The notes below the pieces were generated by a model that was not told the origin of the DNA, searched no databases, and saw only the letters and a list, made by a program, of their open reading frames with translations. Shown here one piece after another: positions 31,994-44,599 of a stretch of 64,000 nucleotides of DNA (the first letter of the stretch is position 1; each line of letters opens with the position of its first letter). The stretch is from Ciona savignyi. Lineage: Eukaryota; Chordata; Ascidiacea; Phlebobranchia; Cionidae. A program made the position numbers and the translations under genes. The DNA is taken from NCBI GenBank assembly GCA_000149265.1, contig CH002809.1, forward strand, positions 1,026,060 through 1,090,059, given 5' to 3'.

Positions 31994-34900
31994 TTACGAT
32001 GTCCCATTGAACTTGTAAGAATCAAATTCCCCAGACTTAATCTTGGTGAAGAAAGTTGGAAGGTGATCAGAGGATTCCATTTTTCTCTGGTCGTCTTCAA
32101 TCTTTGATTTGTGTTTGGTTGCCATAGCGATATCCCCATCACGCAGAGACTGGGTTACTTTTTTCCATAGTGCCCTGTGGATGTTATATGTTTACTACCT
32201 TATTACCCCATGTTCACTACCTTATTACAGGATGTGGTTAATCAGGCATGATTTTCAATTGGATAACTTAATCAGGAATGATTTTTAACTTTGATAACTT
32301 GGTTGGAGCTATGTAAAATGGCTTGCTTAGTGTAGCGATTCAGCCCAATTTATTTTAATGTTGCTCGGTCTATATCCTCGACCGCCACAATGCAACTACA
32401 CACCTGTACAACTCACATAAGTGTACATAGCTACCCGAAACTACTACTACTCGCTTAAAGCAAAAAAGTACAGTCAAATATACAGAAAAAAAGGGAATCA
32501 ACGAAACAAGGCAATAATGTAAAATTGGAGACCGTCCAAAAATGCAAGGAATATAAACCCACCAAATGGAAATAAAATAATACTTTACACTTTGGTTGCC
32601 TACTGTCAAGATGCCGGAGCTATCACAATATGTAAATAATCAGACAGGACTTTTAATTTAAACAACCCATCAGATACTACTGGGTGAAAGCAATGATAAA
32701 CAGTTTTCTCAGGTGCATAGTACTACACATGTCCACAGTCTAGCTGCTGGCCATTACGGTGTGAAAAATCAAACATACCTTTAATTTAGAAAACCCTTTA
32801 GCTAGAATAGAATATCCAGGTTTATCCTAGGGAAAAAAGCAAGTGGCCTTCATACAAGAGTACTCGCCTGATTACTTTGTCCCACCATCAGATTACCACC
32901 CGTCCACATACACTACTGGGCAGGAGTAATACACAGTAGCTTGCTTAGGTGAACAGTTATACATCTCATCCCCACAGTCGAAAAGTCAAATTTATTACCT
33001 TGATTCAATAGGACATTGCAGATGTAGGGGTTGTACACGTTTGGGAGTGGCAACCAACATGTCGCCGGTAATCTCTTCTACAACCTCTCTCCCATCGTCC
33101 TACACACATGGAAAATAAGACCTGGACTCTAGACAATAGGTGTCTTACAATTACAATACAAGTAATAAAAACTTGGCTTCCCATCAACGAGGATATAAAT
33201 AAAAAAAAACATTCACACATTTTTATAGCTCCAAGCAACTTAACACAAGCTGTCTTACAGTACAAGTATTAAAACTTGGCTTCTTAAATAAACACAACCA
33301 TCAACAAATTGTAATACCTCCAGCAACTTATATTTGTGAACAAGGTGTTTTACAATACATGTGAATACAGCCTGGCTTCCCCCCCACAAGTGTAATACTT
33401 AAATATAGATAGCGCTCCTAGTGTTCACATTGTAATACCCATAATGCCTTTGTGTAAATCAAAGGAAACATTCAGGACTGGACACAATACAAGCATGACC
33501 GCCATAACGAGTGCTCTAATCTAGACATGTGCTTGGATCTGTCAATAACGCGAGTTATATAGATAGAGTGAAGGACTCATATTGACTTGATGTGTTATAG
33601 CGCATTATTACAGAAGTGGGATTAGAACCCACGCCTCCAATCGGAGACCAGAAGGATATAAATAACCAAACACTCACAGCCACCTTATAATACGTGAAAT
33701 TTAGCTCCACATTCCACTGGCCTTGAACTCTGCATGTCACATTCCCTTCTCCATCCTTTACTTCAGCTGTTACTCTGAAACGCAGCGCATAAATGTCATG
33801 AACCTGGGCTACAAAAAATGGAACGCAATGTATAAATGTAATTGAACGTGGGCTACTAAATAGCAAACAGACGATACCTGTGAGGGAGTCCCCCGTACAT
33901 AGTCTTGGTGTGAAACATTATGGCGGCGGTGAGATTGGATGATTGACAGGTGATTGTGCACCGTCCACCGAGCTCAGTCCACGGGACGGTTAAGATGGAC
34001 CTCGCATATGCCGAGGGGTAAGTCATTACGTACGTTTCATTGTATTGGGGCAGCGTCAGGACCCCTGTAGGGTGGTTGTTATTACTCATGGGGCAGAGGG
34101 TGTATCTGGTTGCTAGCTAGTCGGTTGTGTCCTTGGGCAAGGCACTTATGGACATTGCCTGAACCCAGCGGATTAATGGGTTCTACCAAATTGAAGGAAC
34201 ATTTCTATCAAATACAAAACACTGCAATAGCTCCGGTAACCCGACGATGGTCGCGAGGTGATCTGACGATTGCCCGTATGTTAACCCCTTGGTTTTCCCA
34301 TTTACGGGATAAACATGAATATCCTATTCTTACCCCTACTAACCTTCCCCGATGTTTACGACCCCAACCGACATGTTCATGAACTTCGATTTCGTCCAGA
34401 TGCTCGAGGTGACCGTGATACCAGGGGCGTTGATATGAAACGCTGATATTGGGGGGTGATGCGATACCTAGGTACACATGTCCAAAGTCGAGAAATGTAT
34501 TTAACCTATTATTTTAAATTCCCTGATTTTTAGAAAAAAAAAACTGTTAATTACTGTTGAGTACTAATCAGACGAGTACAATAATATACCACATGCCCAC
34601 AGTAGAGCACAGTAATAGTTTAATTTAGTTTAGTTTATTTTTTGTTTCCACGATGAAAACATGCAGGACTATTGACAAAAATTTGGAAAACGGGAAAAAA
34701 CGGCATAATGACAGTCGTTAGAACAGGTCTAAAAAGCAATAAATTACAAAATTTCGCTATAATTAGACGTGCCCGCTAACCCCCCTAAAAAAATAAAAAT
34801 TGAAAAAATAATAATGCACGTCATGCCCACAGTTGACAAACCTGTTCAGCAATAAATTGCACACGTTGTGTTTCTTCACTCGTCCCCACATTATAGCTGC

Positions 34901-37900
34901 ACTGGAATACCTCACCCAATATCGGGTTGTATGGCTTTTTCGCGTGTTGCCCTGAATAGAAATCGCACATCAGACATGGATACAATATATCCATCATCAA
35001 AATAATATAACAAGCATAGAAACCATATACCAACATAGAAAAAATATAAAAAGCATAGAAACAATATACCAAGCATAGAAAAAATATAACAAGCATAGAA
35101 ACAATATAACCAACATAGAAAAAATATAACTCACCTTTCCGACCGCAGCGAAATGAGGTAAGGAAAAACTTGAGAACCCTGTGCATTCTCTCTACGGGGG
35201 AATCCCCCTGAGGAATATTGAGCAGGAGCTGTGGGTATCCAACGAAATCGGAGTACATTTCCAACAAACTGCGCTTTTCTAGGATAAATGTGGGGAGGGT
35301 GACCTGCAATGTTAAAACTAATATTTCTCCGCAAACTCCACAATTGTCACAATCCATCAATCATTTTCATCAGATTACGGCAAATTTTAAAATTTCTTCT
35401 CGTATCACCTCCAAACAAAAGTGTCTGGCCGGTAAGTCTGGAGATTAAGTGCGTCGCCTTTATTCGAAAGGTTGCAGGTGCGAAACTGGTCGCGAGCTAG
35501 TCTGTTGTGTCCTTGGGCAAGGAACTTTACGGACATTGCCTGAAACCAGCGGATTAATGGGTTCTACTAAATTAAAGGACATGTCTATTATATACAACAC
35601 ACTGCAATATCTCCGGTGACCCGACGATGGGCGCGAGGTAATATGACTATTGCCCGTGTGTTAATCCCCTTGGTTTTCCTATTCACAGGGATAAACATGA
35701 ATATCCTATCCTATTCTAACCACTTTTCCTTCGGTCACTATCAACCACCTCACAAAATCAAAATATGTCGATTACTATCCCACCGTAGTAAGGTCCATTC
35801 CGAGTTTAATTTGTGAGAGAAGATGCATGATCACGTTCTTATGTTCATCCACTGCTCCCAAGTCTTCCTCGTCATCTGCTAGCTCGTCCTCTACTTCTAG
35901 CACAGGGTCAGCAAGGACAGGGATAATACGGGGCTGCAAGGACAGGGATTATACCGGGCTGCAAGGATAGTCGGGGTTATTTGGGGCTGAATGGATAGTC
36001 GAGGTTATTTGGGTGTGGGGTGGAAAATGTGGCGGGGTTTAACCCAGTGTAGGAATTACATTGGGTTGCTAGGGATTAATTAAGGCTTTGGGGTGGAAAT
36101 TTTATGGGGTTAAACTCAGTATACGAATTACAAGGGGTGCTAGGGATTATTTAAGGCTGTGCTGGGAATTATATGAGGAAACCCAGTATAGGAGTTACAT
36201 GGGGTGCTAGGGATTATTTAAGGCTGGTGGGTGGTAATTTTATGTGTTTAAACCAAGTATATTAAATACATAGGGGTGTAGTGGTTACATAAGGTAGTGA
36301 AGGTTAAAACTCATGTGATTAATAAGGTGATAAAGTGGCAAATGGTTTACAGTGGGTTACATGAGTTTGTGGGGGTTTACCCCAAATTCACCCATTAAAA
36401 CTACTTTACGTACCAACTAGAAATTCACGACTTACTTTAGTGGAAACTGGTTCTTGAACTGTGGTGTCAGTATTGTTGTTTGTGGAGTGAATTGCATCTT
36501 TGGAGCCAACCCATGAAATCTCAGCGTCTGTGATGTTATAATGTAGTATTTGTGATGACATTATTGTGTCATATTACAATGATATACAAGATATCACAAT
36601 ATGTGTGATGCAATTATTGTTATGCGATGACATAGATATACATGTGATGCCACAATGAAATATGTGATGTCACAACCATACATTTTATGTAGGAGATTCC
36701 ATGTGAATAAACTAAGAATCCTCATATATTATGCTGTAAATTAAGCGAAATAATTTTCGGCAATAGGATAGGACATGATAGGATATTCATGTTTATCCCA
36801 GTGAATGGGAAAACCAAGGGGGATAACACACAGGCAATGGTCAGATCACCTCGCGCCCACCGTCCGGTTACCGGAGCTATTGCAGTGTGTTGTGTATGGA
36901 CACGTTCCTTCAATTTGGTAGAACCCATTAATTCGCTGGGTTCAGGCAATCTCCGTTAATGCCTTGCCCAAGGACACAACCGACTAGATAGCAACCAGTT
37001 TCGCACCTGCAACCTTTCGACTTAAAGACGACGCACTTAACCGCCAGACTAACCGGCCGGACAGTATTATTAATGATATCATAAAGCAAGATTACAACAG
37101 CAGTCAGATTAAAGCATATGCTAAAAGGCACCTTGTGGTAGTAAAGTTGAGAGATTCTGGTTGTATTTATGTAGAATATTGTAGCAGATGGAAAGAGATT
37201 GGATGGCCGATATGGAGGTGGACTTCATGAGCAGTACGTCTCGGTCGAGTGCAAGTTCATCCAACCCATCAAACATATTTGTTATCCCAGCGTGGTAGTT
37301 GTCAGCGCTTACCACTGACTGAGGGGAAAGGGGGCTTATTATTTTTCTGAATATGAATTGCTAAACATTTAGCTACCCGACCGTTTTTTGTTGTTTTGTT
37401 TTGGCTCAAGTTTTAAACCGATGGTAAGTCGCTACGATCTTTTTTTATATAGAAATCAGTGGTATAAATTAACCATTGAGCCACAGGATGGTTAGTGTAT
37501 GTGCGTTAGTCAATACATGCCTATCTGATAACATGGTGGTGATTTAGTCAGCATTTTAAAGGAAATTAGATGTAAATTCAATTTGTGTGTTTTTTATATG
37601 AGTTCCTTTATAAACTATAAACTAGTCTGTAGTTAATTTTTTAAGTGATTGTGACAAGATACTAATTCTGAATCCAGTAGTTTAATGAGTTGAATGAAAA
37701 CAGTAACAAAATCGCAAAGGAATTTGTGTTTGTTTTCTAACTGGGTAGTGGGGGGGGGAGTTAAACAGGATTGACCTCCTTATTTAAAATGGAATCATAG
37801 GTCACTACAATTGTCTTTTTTAAAATGAATCAACATAAAAACTTATTTATTCGTACAAAAATGTTTAAATTGGATAAAGTTGTGAACCTTACCTCTCTTG

Positions 37901-40900
37901 CATCTTGCAGTTGTTTGATTTTTGAGTTGTTTAAATGTCGGGTTTCTATGGTCGGCATCGTAACTTGGTTACGGTTCACTGATCTTTGGCTGTCCGACCG
38001 CGTACGACTTACTGTGGCAACAAGGGGTTATAACTCGATGCGAGCATAATGGCAGGCTACCTGGGTGATTGGAAGGGTCCTCGACGGACTTAGGTCTTGA
38101 TGTGGGTGGTGGAGCAGAGAGCTGTTGCATCTGATCTGTTGGGAAATTGTCAACATAGTTTTAACTTCAGAAAACTTTGCTAGCAGTTATGACCTTGGTC
38201 AAGACATTTAAAGGAAATTGCCTGAATCCAGTAGATTCAAGTGGATCAAAAAATGGAAGTTTTAATTTAAATATTCGACACAAACTAAAATGAGGCATGT
38301 CAACACGATTAAGGGAAGGTAGAAATCTGACAATCAGGACTTTAATGCCATTAAATCATTTGGGTTTAACCACCTGGATTGGAGCCAAAGATCTGGATTA
38401 TTAAAAACAAATTATCGGAAGATACAACGACTTGAGTAATCCCAACTTAAACCATTCGGCCTTTGATAAAACAAATGTTATATACCAGTATGTGCACATC
38501 TGGAAAATCAAGTTGTGCAATTGCATATTATCAACATAGCACTTTTATGACAAGACTAAATAAAAATGTTTTAACAATAATTTAGTTAAGACTATCATAG
38601 ATCCAATCAGGAATTATGTACCTGTGATCGGATTAATCATTTTTGTAGCAACTTAATCTGACAAACAACAGTAAATCAAACCTGAAAATTTTAATTATGC
38701 AAGATCGGGCCGCATTTCCAATCATAAACTAATGCTAACCGTTCAGAATATAGATTTTTACAATACTGATGATTATGAGTGTGATAACAATTGCATGGTG
38801 ATAACATGGGCATCAAAATGCTTTTTATTTATGTTTTCTTATTCCGATGAACAAGTAAAAATAGAAAGAAATACATTAATCTATGATGATAAAATAATGA
38901 TTAATGGGATCTGACGCCCACTATTTGCAGAGATAATCAAGAAGAATTAGTAAATATTTGAATTGTTTATTATCATAATAATGGATTGGAATAACAACAC
39001 ATAAAATGGTGGGCAATTTTCAGCCTAAATTAACTAGGGCCTTTCTTTCCAATGTTACAGAATNNNNNNNNNNNNNNNNNNNNNNNNNNNNNNNNNNNNN
39101 NNNNNNNNNNNNNNNNNNNNNNNNNNNNNNNNNNNNNNNNNNNNNNNNNNNNNNNNNNNNNNNAAGGGGTGACATGTGGTTTATATATTTACATTATACA
39201 AGGGTAAATTTAACTATACAAGGGTAAATTTAACTATACAAGGATAAATTTAACTATACAGGGGTAAATTTAACTACACAAGGGTAAATTTAACTATACA
39301 AGGATAAATTTAACTATACAGGGGTAAAATTAACCAACCCAAAATAAATTTTAATAAATTTAACCAACCAACATATTTATTATTAAACAAAAAGGGTAAA
39401 TTTATCCAACCAAATGAATTAATACAAGGGTAAATTTAACCAAAACTTAAAATAAACTTTGTCTTAATACTGGTAAAAATCAGGTATTAAAACTAGAAAC
39501 TAAATATAACAAACTAACTTTACAAGATGACATTTAGCTGCATTTGAAAATCAACAATGTGTACCTGTGTAAACACAGACTGGTACAGCATTTCCTTATA
39601 TGTTTACATATTGATCGGGAAAGATCTTTAGAAGACGAAACAATTTGGGGCATTATGCATGGTCAGTGACAAATTCACAATAAAAAATCGTTCAATTCTT
39701 CATTGAGAAGAAAGGAAAGCAGTGAATGTTTTGATAACTTTGTAAGCCAGTGTATTTGTTACTTTTAATAGTGGATTTTTAGTGAATCTGTCACAAATCA
39801 ATGCAGAACGGTTTGGATCACTAAATGATGTTAATTCCTTTGGACATTTTAACCAAGCAATCATAGAATTATGCAAAAATTATAAAAAAAGACCTTTAAT
39901 TTTGTTGAGGTTGGTGCTGAGATTGGAAACAACTGATTTCGTGCGGGGTTTCCGACCTGCTAATGGGGGTCGATCGTGCGCTATCTGTGACGTGTAGTGC
40001 TCCGATACTGAACGTAATCGATTCACCCATTCCTGTCTTTCTTTCGCATTTGTAGCTGTGGGAGGGATAATTCAAAGCATCGTTTCTGGTTCATTATTCG
40101 CTAGCAACTAATCTCTATGGATTCTGTTTCAGATTTTACAAATATTACCTGGATCATTAATTCAAAGAAGTTTTACGTGAGGGATGGGCGGTCACACAGA
40201 TCAAATTAATAAATAATATCTAAACCCCAATGCTCTGTGATCACACCACAGGGTTTCCCTGGCAGTGTGTATAAGGTTGCATTGTCTTGGTTTGTGGAGT
40301 GGTAACCATAATAAATTGTTGTGTTTTGTCAATTATAGTTTAAACATGGGTAACACTGCCACACATTTTATCTACCTTGGTATCTTAAAGAGGCATTATC
40401 TACAATTGTATAATATATTCCATATAATATCCAAAATGACTTTAAACATGTATTTTCGTCGTACAAAACAGTTTTATAGGGTTTAAGCAAAAGGATGTGC
40501 CACAGTAACCAAGTTGCCCAATCTAGAAAAAAAGTAGTTTGGGTCAGGGAGACATTAAACCTCAGTAAGCATTATCCAACTATTGGATCCCAGTCCAGTA
40601 AGTTAAAAAGTTGAATAGAATATACAGAAACTATAAACAAGAATTCAAAGTAGAATTCAAGCTTCTATTTTTACCTCTTAGTTTGTAAACCTCCCCATTT
40701 GAAGCATTGACTGAGAAAGTACAAGAATCCTCAATACTTGGTGCCACCACAGCCCCCTCTAGGGGTAACAGTCCCCTTGGTTTGTAATGCGTTGCCAGCG
40801 CTTCACTTTGGTTGACATGATATTCCAACACCCCCGTTTGAGGGTTCAGTATAAAGTACCTTATGGTGGATGGATAGAATGGTTAGTTTCATAATTTATA

Positions 40901-41687
40901 AAAGATACGGATAGGATATATATGTTTATTCCCGTGAATGGGAAAATCAAGGGGGTTAACACACGGGCAATCGTCAGATCGCCTCGCGCTCACTGTCGGG
41001 TTAACAGAGCTACTTCTCTGAACCACCAGACTAACCGATCGGACTATACGGCAACATTCATACACTGGGATAGATTAAGTAACGACAAAGTCGTGCATAC
41101 CACAGTTGTATTCGATTTTTTACCGTGTTCTACTGTGGGCATAAGTGGTGTTAACCTGCTGGACTGTGGGCATAAGTTATGTTTCTGTGCACCTCAACAA
41201 GCTATTTACACTGCTTTAACCAAATGGTATCCGAGTTCTAAATCAAAACGAGTCCAAATTGAAAGTCAGATCTTCAGAAACTAGACTGGGCATGACGTTT
41301 TTATTATGCACCAGAGCAAGACATCATACATAAGTTCAATACAGTGGTTATTATTTACTTTTCCAAGTTGATTGTCCTATCTCAATAATAACACACCGTA
41401 ATAGCTACAGCAACTTTACTGTGGACATCAGATGTATATATACACAACTAGGGATGGGGACATTAGGTATATTATTGTGCAACTGAGAAAGCCTTTTTAC
41501 ATTTTCCCACCCAGGGGTATCTAATTTTTTTTTTAAATAATTTTCTATGTACTGTAATAGCTCAAGCCTGACTGTATACGTGGATAGGAACACAATGGTT
41601 TACATACAAATCTCACCTGTTCTGCCAACCTTTCATAACATTTGTATATTTGCTCAGCGTTCCATCAAATGGTACAAGACCCGCCAT
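31994..41687 (-). CDS. Oxysterol-binding protein-related protein, OSBPL10/11 type
   Basis: Fourteen exons in phase: 41687-41617, 40859-40675, 40055-39894, 38135-38061, 37314-37132, 36527-36436, 35933-35784, 35303-35135, 34951-34842, 34467-34344, 34064-33878, 33774-33684, 33099-32999, 32174-31994; 626 residues. N-terminal PH domain (about 6-100): [20 protein letters not shown], then [35 protein letters not shown]. The sterol/lipid-transfer domain starts near 307 with [20 protein letters not shown], followed by [11 protein letters not shown] (about 366-376), EQVSHHPP (about 398-405), [15 protein letters not shown] and [10 protein letters not shown]. These proteins move sterol or phosphatidylserine against PI4P at membrane contacts. 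The PH arrangement and the HRVTAEVK segment point to OSBPL10/11, not OSBP or OSBPL1-8; no ankyrin repeats are present. The last exon ends earlier than in the human proteins, so the usual W-rich tail is missing. Confidence 0.92.
32940..33420. repeat. Degenerate ~110-bp intronic repeat
   Basis: Repeated AAAACTTGGCTTCCCATCAA, GAGGATATAAATA and TAATAGCTCCAGCAACTT motifs. Related units occur at 60950-61400 in IFT27 and near 41400. Confidence 0.55.
34107..34333 (+). mobile_element. SINE-A copy, 5' truncated
   Basis: Occupies most of the 279-bp intron between OSBPL-like exons 10 and 11. Confidence 0.75.
34620..34782 (+). repeat. Dispersed repeat C
   Basis: Forward copy with GTTTAGTTTATTTTTTGTTTCC-like start and TAATTAGACGTGCCCGCTAA end, in the intron after OSBPL-like exon 9. 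Confidence 0.7.
34985..35130. repeat. AACAAGCATAGAAACAATAT microsatellite-like repeat
   Basis: About seven ~20-bp units (AAGCATAGAAACAATATACC) between OSBPL-like exons 8 and 9. Confidence 0.75.
35422..35718 (+). mobile_element. SINE-A copy
   Basis: Full-length forward copy in the intron between OSBPL-like exons 7 and 8. Confidence 0.8.
35935..36270. repeat. ~95-bp tandem repeat
   Basis: Three units with GGGGTGCTAGGGATTATTTA, AAGGCTG and AACCCAGTATAGGAGTTACA, preceded by short GGCTGCAAGGACAGGGATTA repeats. Begins at the exon 7 acceptor of the OSBPL-like gene. Confidence 0.7.
36764..37062 (-). mobile_element. SINE-A copy
   Basis: Full-length reverse copy between OSBPL-like exons 5 and 6. Confidence 0.8.
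37385..37495 (-). mobile_element. SINE-B copy, diverged
   Basis: Reverse copy recognised by GGCTCAAGTTTTAAACCGAT and AACCATTGAGCCACA; in the intron upstream of OSBPL-like exon 5. Confidence 0.6.
39064..39163. other. Assembly gap (100 N)
   Basis: Exactly 100 N in intron 3 of the OSBPL-like gene, directly beside a tandem repeat that may explain the gap. Confidence 0.99.
39183..39440. repeat. 21-22-bp tandem repeat
   Basis: Seven near-identical units of ACTATACAAGGGTAAATTTA followed by degenerate ones (AAGGGTAAATTTAACCAA). Confidence 0.8.
40908..41045 (-). mobile_element. SINE-A copy with internal deletion
   Basis: 3' ~90 bp joined to the 5' ~35 bp (AACCACCAGACTAACCGATC), in OSBPL-like intron 1. 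Confidence 0.7.
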
Positions 41688-42128
41688 TCTTGGGCAACTA
41701 ACTTTTGCACAAACCTAAAAACAGGAATATTTATTGACAATCTTAAGATAGAGGCGGGCACAACTGAGAAACAAATAAAAGACATCATGTTAAGCGATTT
41801 ATAACAACCACAAATTTATTGTAGTCAACCAATGCAGTATATTACAACTACAATATGCAGACACAATACCATTAGAGGTACATATCATGCCGAAATAAAC
41901 TTATAGGTTTTGACAGCGAGCAGTCTAGACAAATTTGACAAACCGGTTAATCAATATTTTTTATTTTCAACATTTGGAAATATAAAGCAGCAATACATAA
42001 AATAACTTGATTTTAGTAATAATATTGATTTTATTGTTTCTGAAAAATATTTTGAAATAATATCAAGGAATGACTATGCAACAATGTCCCCGGCATAATG
42101 TTCTATTGATCCTTAATTAAACCCGATT

Positions 42129-42470
42129 CTACATCGGCATTCCTGGTCTGGGACCCATCATCATCACTGGGTTACCCATGGGTGGGCCGACAGGGCGCAT
42201 GGGCATCCCCATCATAGGCCCCATCATCGGCATCATCGGCATTGGACCCCTGGGACCCATCATAGGGGGAATTCCCCCAAAACCCATCTTTCCTTTCTGA
42301 AATGCTTGTGTGGTTTTATCAATAAGCTCCTGTGCTTGTTCCTCCATCCAAGTCTGGTAATACATCTTCACGTTGTCTTTGTGCTTTCTTCCGGAACAAT
42401 GGGTTTTCCGCACAGATGGTGAGTCATGTGTGAGGTACGTGTCGCAGTAATCACAGAAATATTTTGGCAT
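42129..42470 (-). CDS. SNRPC: U1 snRNP protein C
   Basis: Single exon of 113 residues starting [17 protein letters not shown]1-C stabilises pairing of U1 snRNA with the 5' splice site. The U1-C zinc finger is intact (C6, C9, H24, H30 with [12 protein letters not shown]), followed by the conserved helix [16 protein letters not shown]. The rest is a Met/Pro/Gly-rich tail ([19 protein letters not shown]). Human U1-C is 159 residues, so the tail is about 45 shorter. The gene has no intron in its coding part and starts about 440 bp upstream of the OSBPL-like start on the same strand, so they are separate units. A functional gene seems more likely than a retro-copy because the frame is intact, though both are possible. 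Confidence 0.95.
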   Translation of the reverse strand: MPKYFCDYCDTYLTHDSPSVRKTHCSGRKHKDNVKMYYQTWMEEQAQELIDKTTQAFQKGKMGFGGIPPMMGPRGPMPMMPMMGPMMGMPMRPVGPPMGNPVMMMGPRPGMPM

Positions 42471-44599
42471 TATGTGATGTTTTATAAAACTACTTAACCA
42501 ATAAATCAATGATTTATATTATCTGACCCTCTGAAAGGGAAGACATTGAATAACCACCAAATAAATAATTAATACAGGTACAAATGTTACGTCAGTTAAT
42601 ACGGGTAGAAATGTACATCATGATTTTTCTTGTTAACACTTTGTTACTGAATCTTTCAATCATTTTATCTTAATTATAAAGCAACATTATCATTACTTTG
42701 TACAGTAGTAAATATTTAGTTTGAGTAAAACGTTATTAAGGTTATGCAACGACAACATATAAACATTTTTAATTCAATTACAAGTACAACTGAAGTGCGG
42801 AATTGTGCCCTGGAATATTCACCTAGTAGTGGAATATTCTTTCACTTGCCCGGAAGCATAGCGCCGCTTGGTACGTCTTATTATTACAGAGTCGCTTGGA
42901 CTTGGAGGGTTAAGAGTTTGGGTTTCAAGCTTTCTCTTCCAAGAGCTTCAAACTATCCTGTAGTACATACGGCCCGCGGGACATATCCGGCCCGCCAAGC
43001 AAAATCATCCGGCCCAAGACATCTTACTGAAGTATTATAGAATACGGCCCACTGTGTCATCTGCAATCTTAGATCTTAATGAATTTCAACAATCTATGCG
43101 GCAATAATAAAAATGCGCCTGATCGTGTCTATTGAGAATGTGTGCGTGTAGACAAAGAAATTGCTTTGAGAGAAAGCAATAAGTGTGTGTGTGTTTGTTC
43201 GCATGCGCATTAGTGAGAGTAGAAGCAATCCAATTGTAATATTATGACGTAATGACACATATTATGACATATAACAATATGACACAACATACATCGTTTT
43301 TGCTATTTTATATGTGTTTGCACCGTGTTCTTTACTAACTAAAGTCCTGTACGATAGATAATACTAGTAAACATATATTTTTCTAATTGATTTTGCAATC
43401 TTGGAATGTTAACAAAACGTAGAAAATTTAATGTGGAGTTAAGAAATTTATTAAGGCCCGCCGAGATCATGTTGAGTTTCGTTTTGGCCCGCGACTATGA
43501 AAAGGTTGCCGACCCCTGCTGTAGTAATTAGAGGAACCCGCGTCGCTTTCATGTTTTATTGGACGGGTATATATAAAACAATAATATACTGTCCAACTCG
43601 CGTCATAGCGCCATTATACCACTAACAGGATAAACACGAGTAACATGTTTGATATCACCACCATTCTCAGAAACTTTACAAATAATTAAACAACTGTCCC
43701 TTGTAATATAAATGAAATCTAACTAAATGAATGAGCGATTTTTTTTCAGTGCATTCGCGTGATATTGTTCTTTTTATGATCTCTATGAATACCAATAGAG
43801 ATCGTGCGTAGATTGTAAAGTAAAAAATAGCGAATTTACAAAATGCGCGAAATGAAAAATATTGTCAAAGTGTAGTTTAGGGTTTTTAACCCTTTTTCTT
43901 TAGAACATACAGTAAGTCGAGAATATGATATCAAATATATTGAAAGTTAGTTAACCAGATTTATCTACAATACAATTAATTTATCAGCAGCAGCAACAGC
44001 AGTGATCATGTGTTAAAGCCCCCGTTATTTAGGCCAAGTCCTAGTATCTTTAATGCCAAATAATGATAATTTATTTGTTATCTTCTGAATGATGATTAAG
44101 GCAAATTAAAAAATTGAAAGTTCATTTTGTGCAGTTGCTTAATGTTATTAACTAGCTAAGCTAAGTCGTTTGTCCGGGTTATCTCATTTTAAAGTTTTCA
44201 GTCAGTATACTAATAATTATTTATGTTCTTGCACAAGGACACACTTAAGGAACACTGTATAAGCCCAAAAGATTAATAGGTTCTCATTTGTGAAAACAAG
44301 GGATGCTTTATCTCTTTAGATTAAGTTAAGCCCTTGTATTTAATACTTAAATATTTGTTTGTAACATCTGTGTCTGTTATACAACTGTCAATTTTGAGTT
44401 TGTTATATACTTCATGGATTGCTTATATTTTGGCCTTTATAAATATCCCTCGCTTATAATCTGGGTTCAGATAAACTTTTTCAATGTTATATCATCTTTT
44501 ACAATGTGAACTAACCCTGGATTTGGAAGTTTGTGACTGATTTATTTAGCTGTCAAATCAGTGTTTGGGTACATACAAGTTTATAGAACAATTCTCGTT
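42471..44599. other. Intergenic region upstream of SNRPC
   Basis: About 2.1 kb, AT-rich. It contains one hAT-type element (42966-43518), GTGTGTGTG tracts, and a TATATATAAAA near 43569. No protein exon recognised. Confidence 0.55.
42966..43518. mobile_element. hAT-type non-autonomous element, perfect 8-bp duplication
   Basis: CTGTAGTA occurs at 42958-42965 and 43519-43526. The right end AAAGGTTGCCGACCCCTG is typical of hAT elements, and CGGCCCGC motifs sit near both ends; the left end is eroded. No transposase frame. Confidence 0.75.

Larger units (their letters stand above)
38136..39893. other. OSBPL-like intron 3
   Basis: Long AT-rich intron with one assembly gap (39064-39163) and a 22-bp repeat (39183-39440). 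No exon seen. Confidence 0.55.

Noticed and set aside
31786-32142. 118-codon minus-strand frame
   Set aside because: It overlaps the last OSBPL-like exon in another frame; the in-phase reading ends at 31994.
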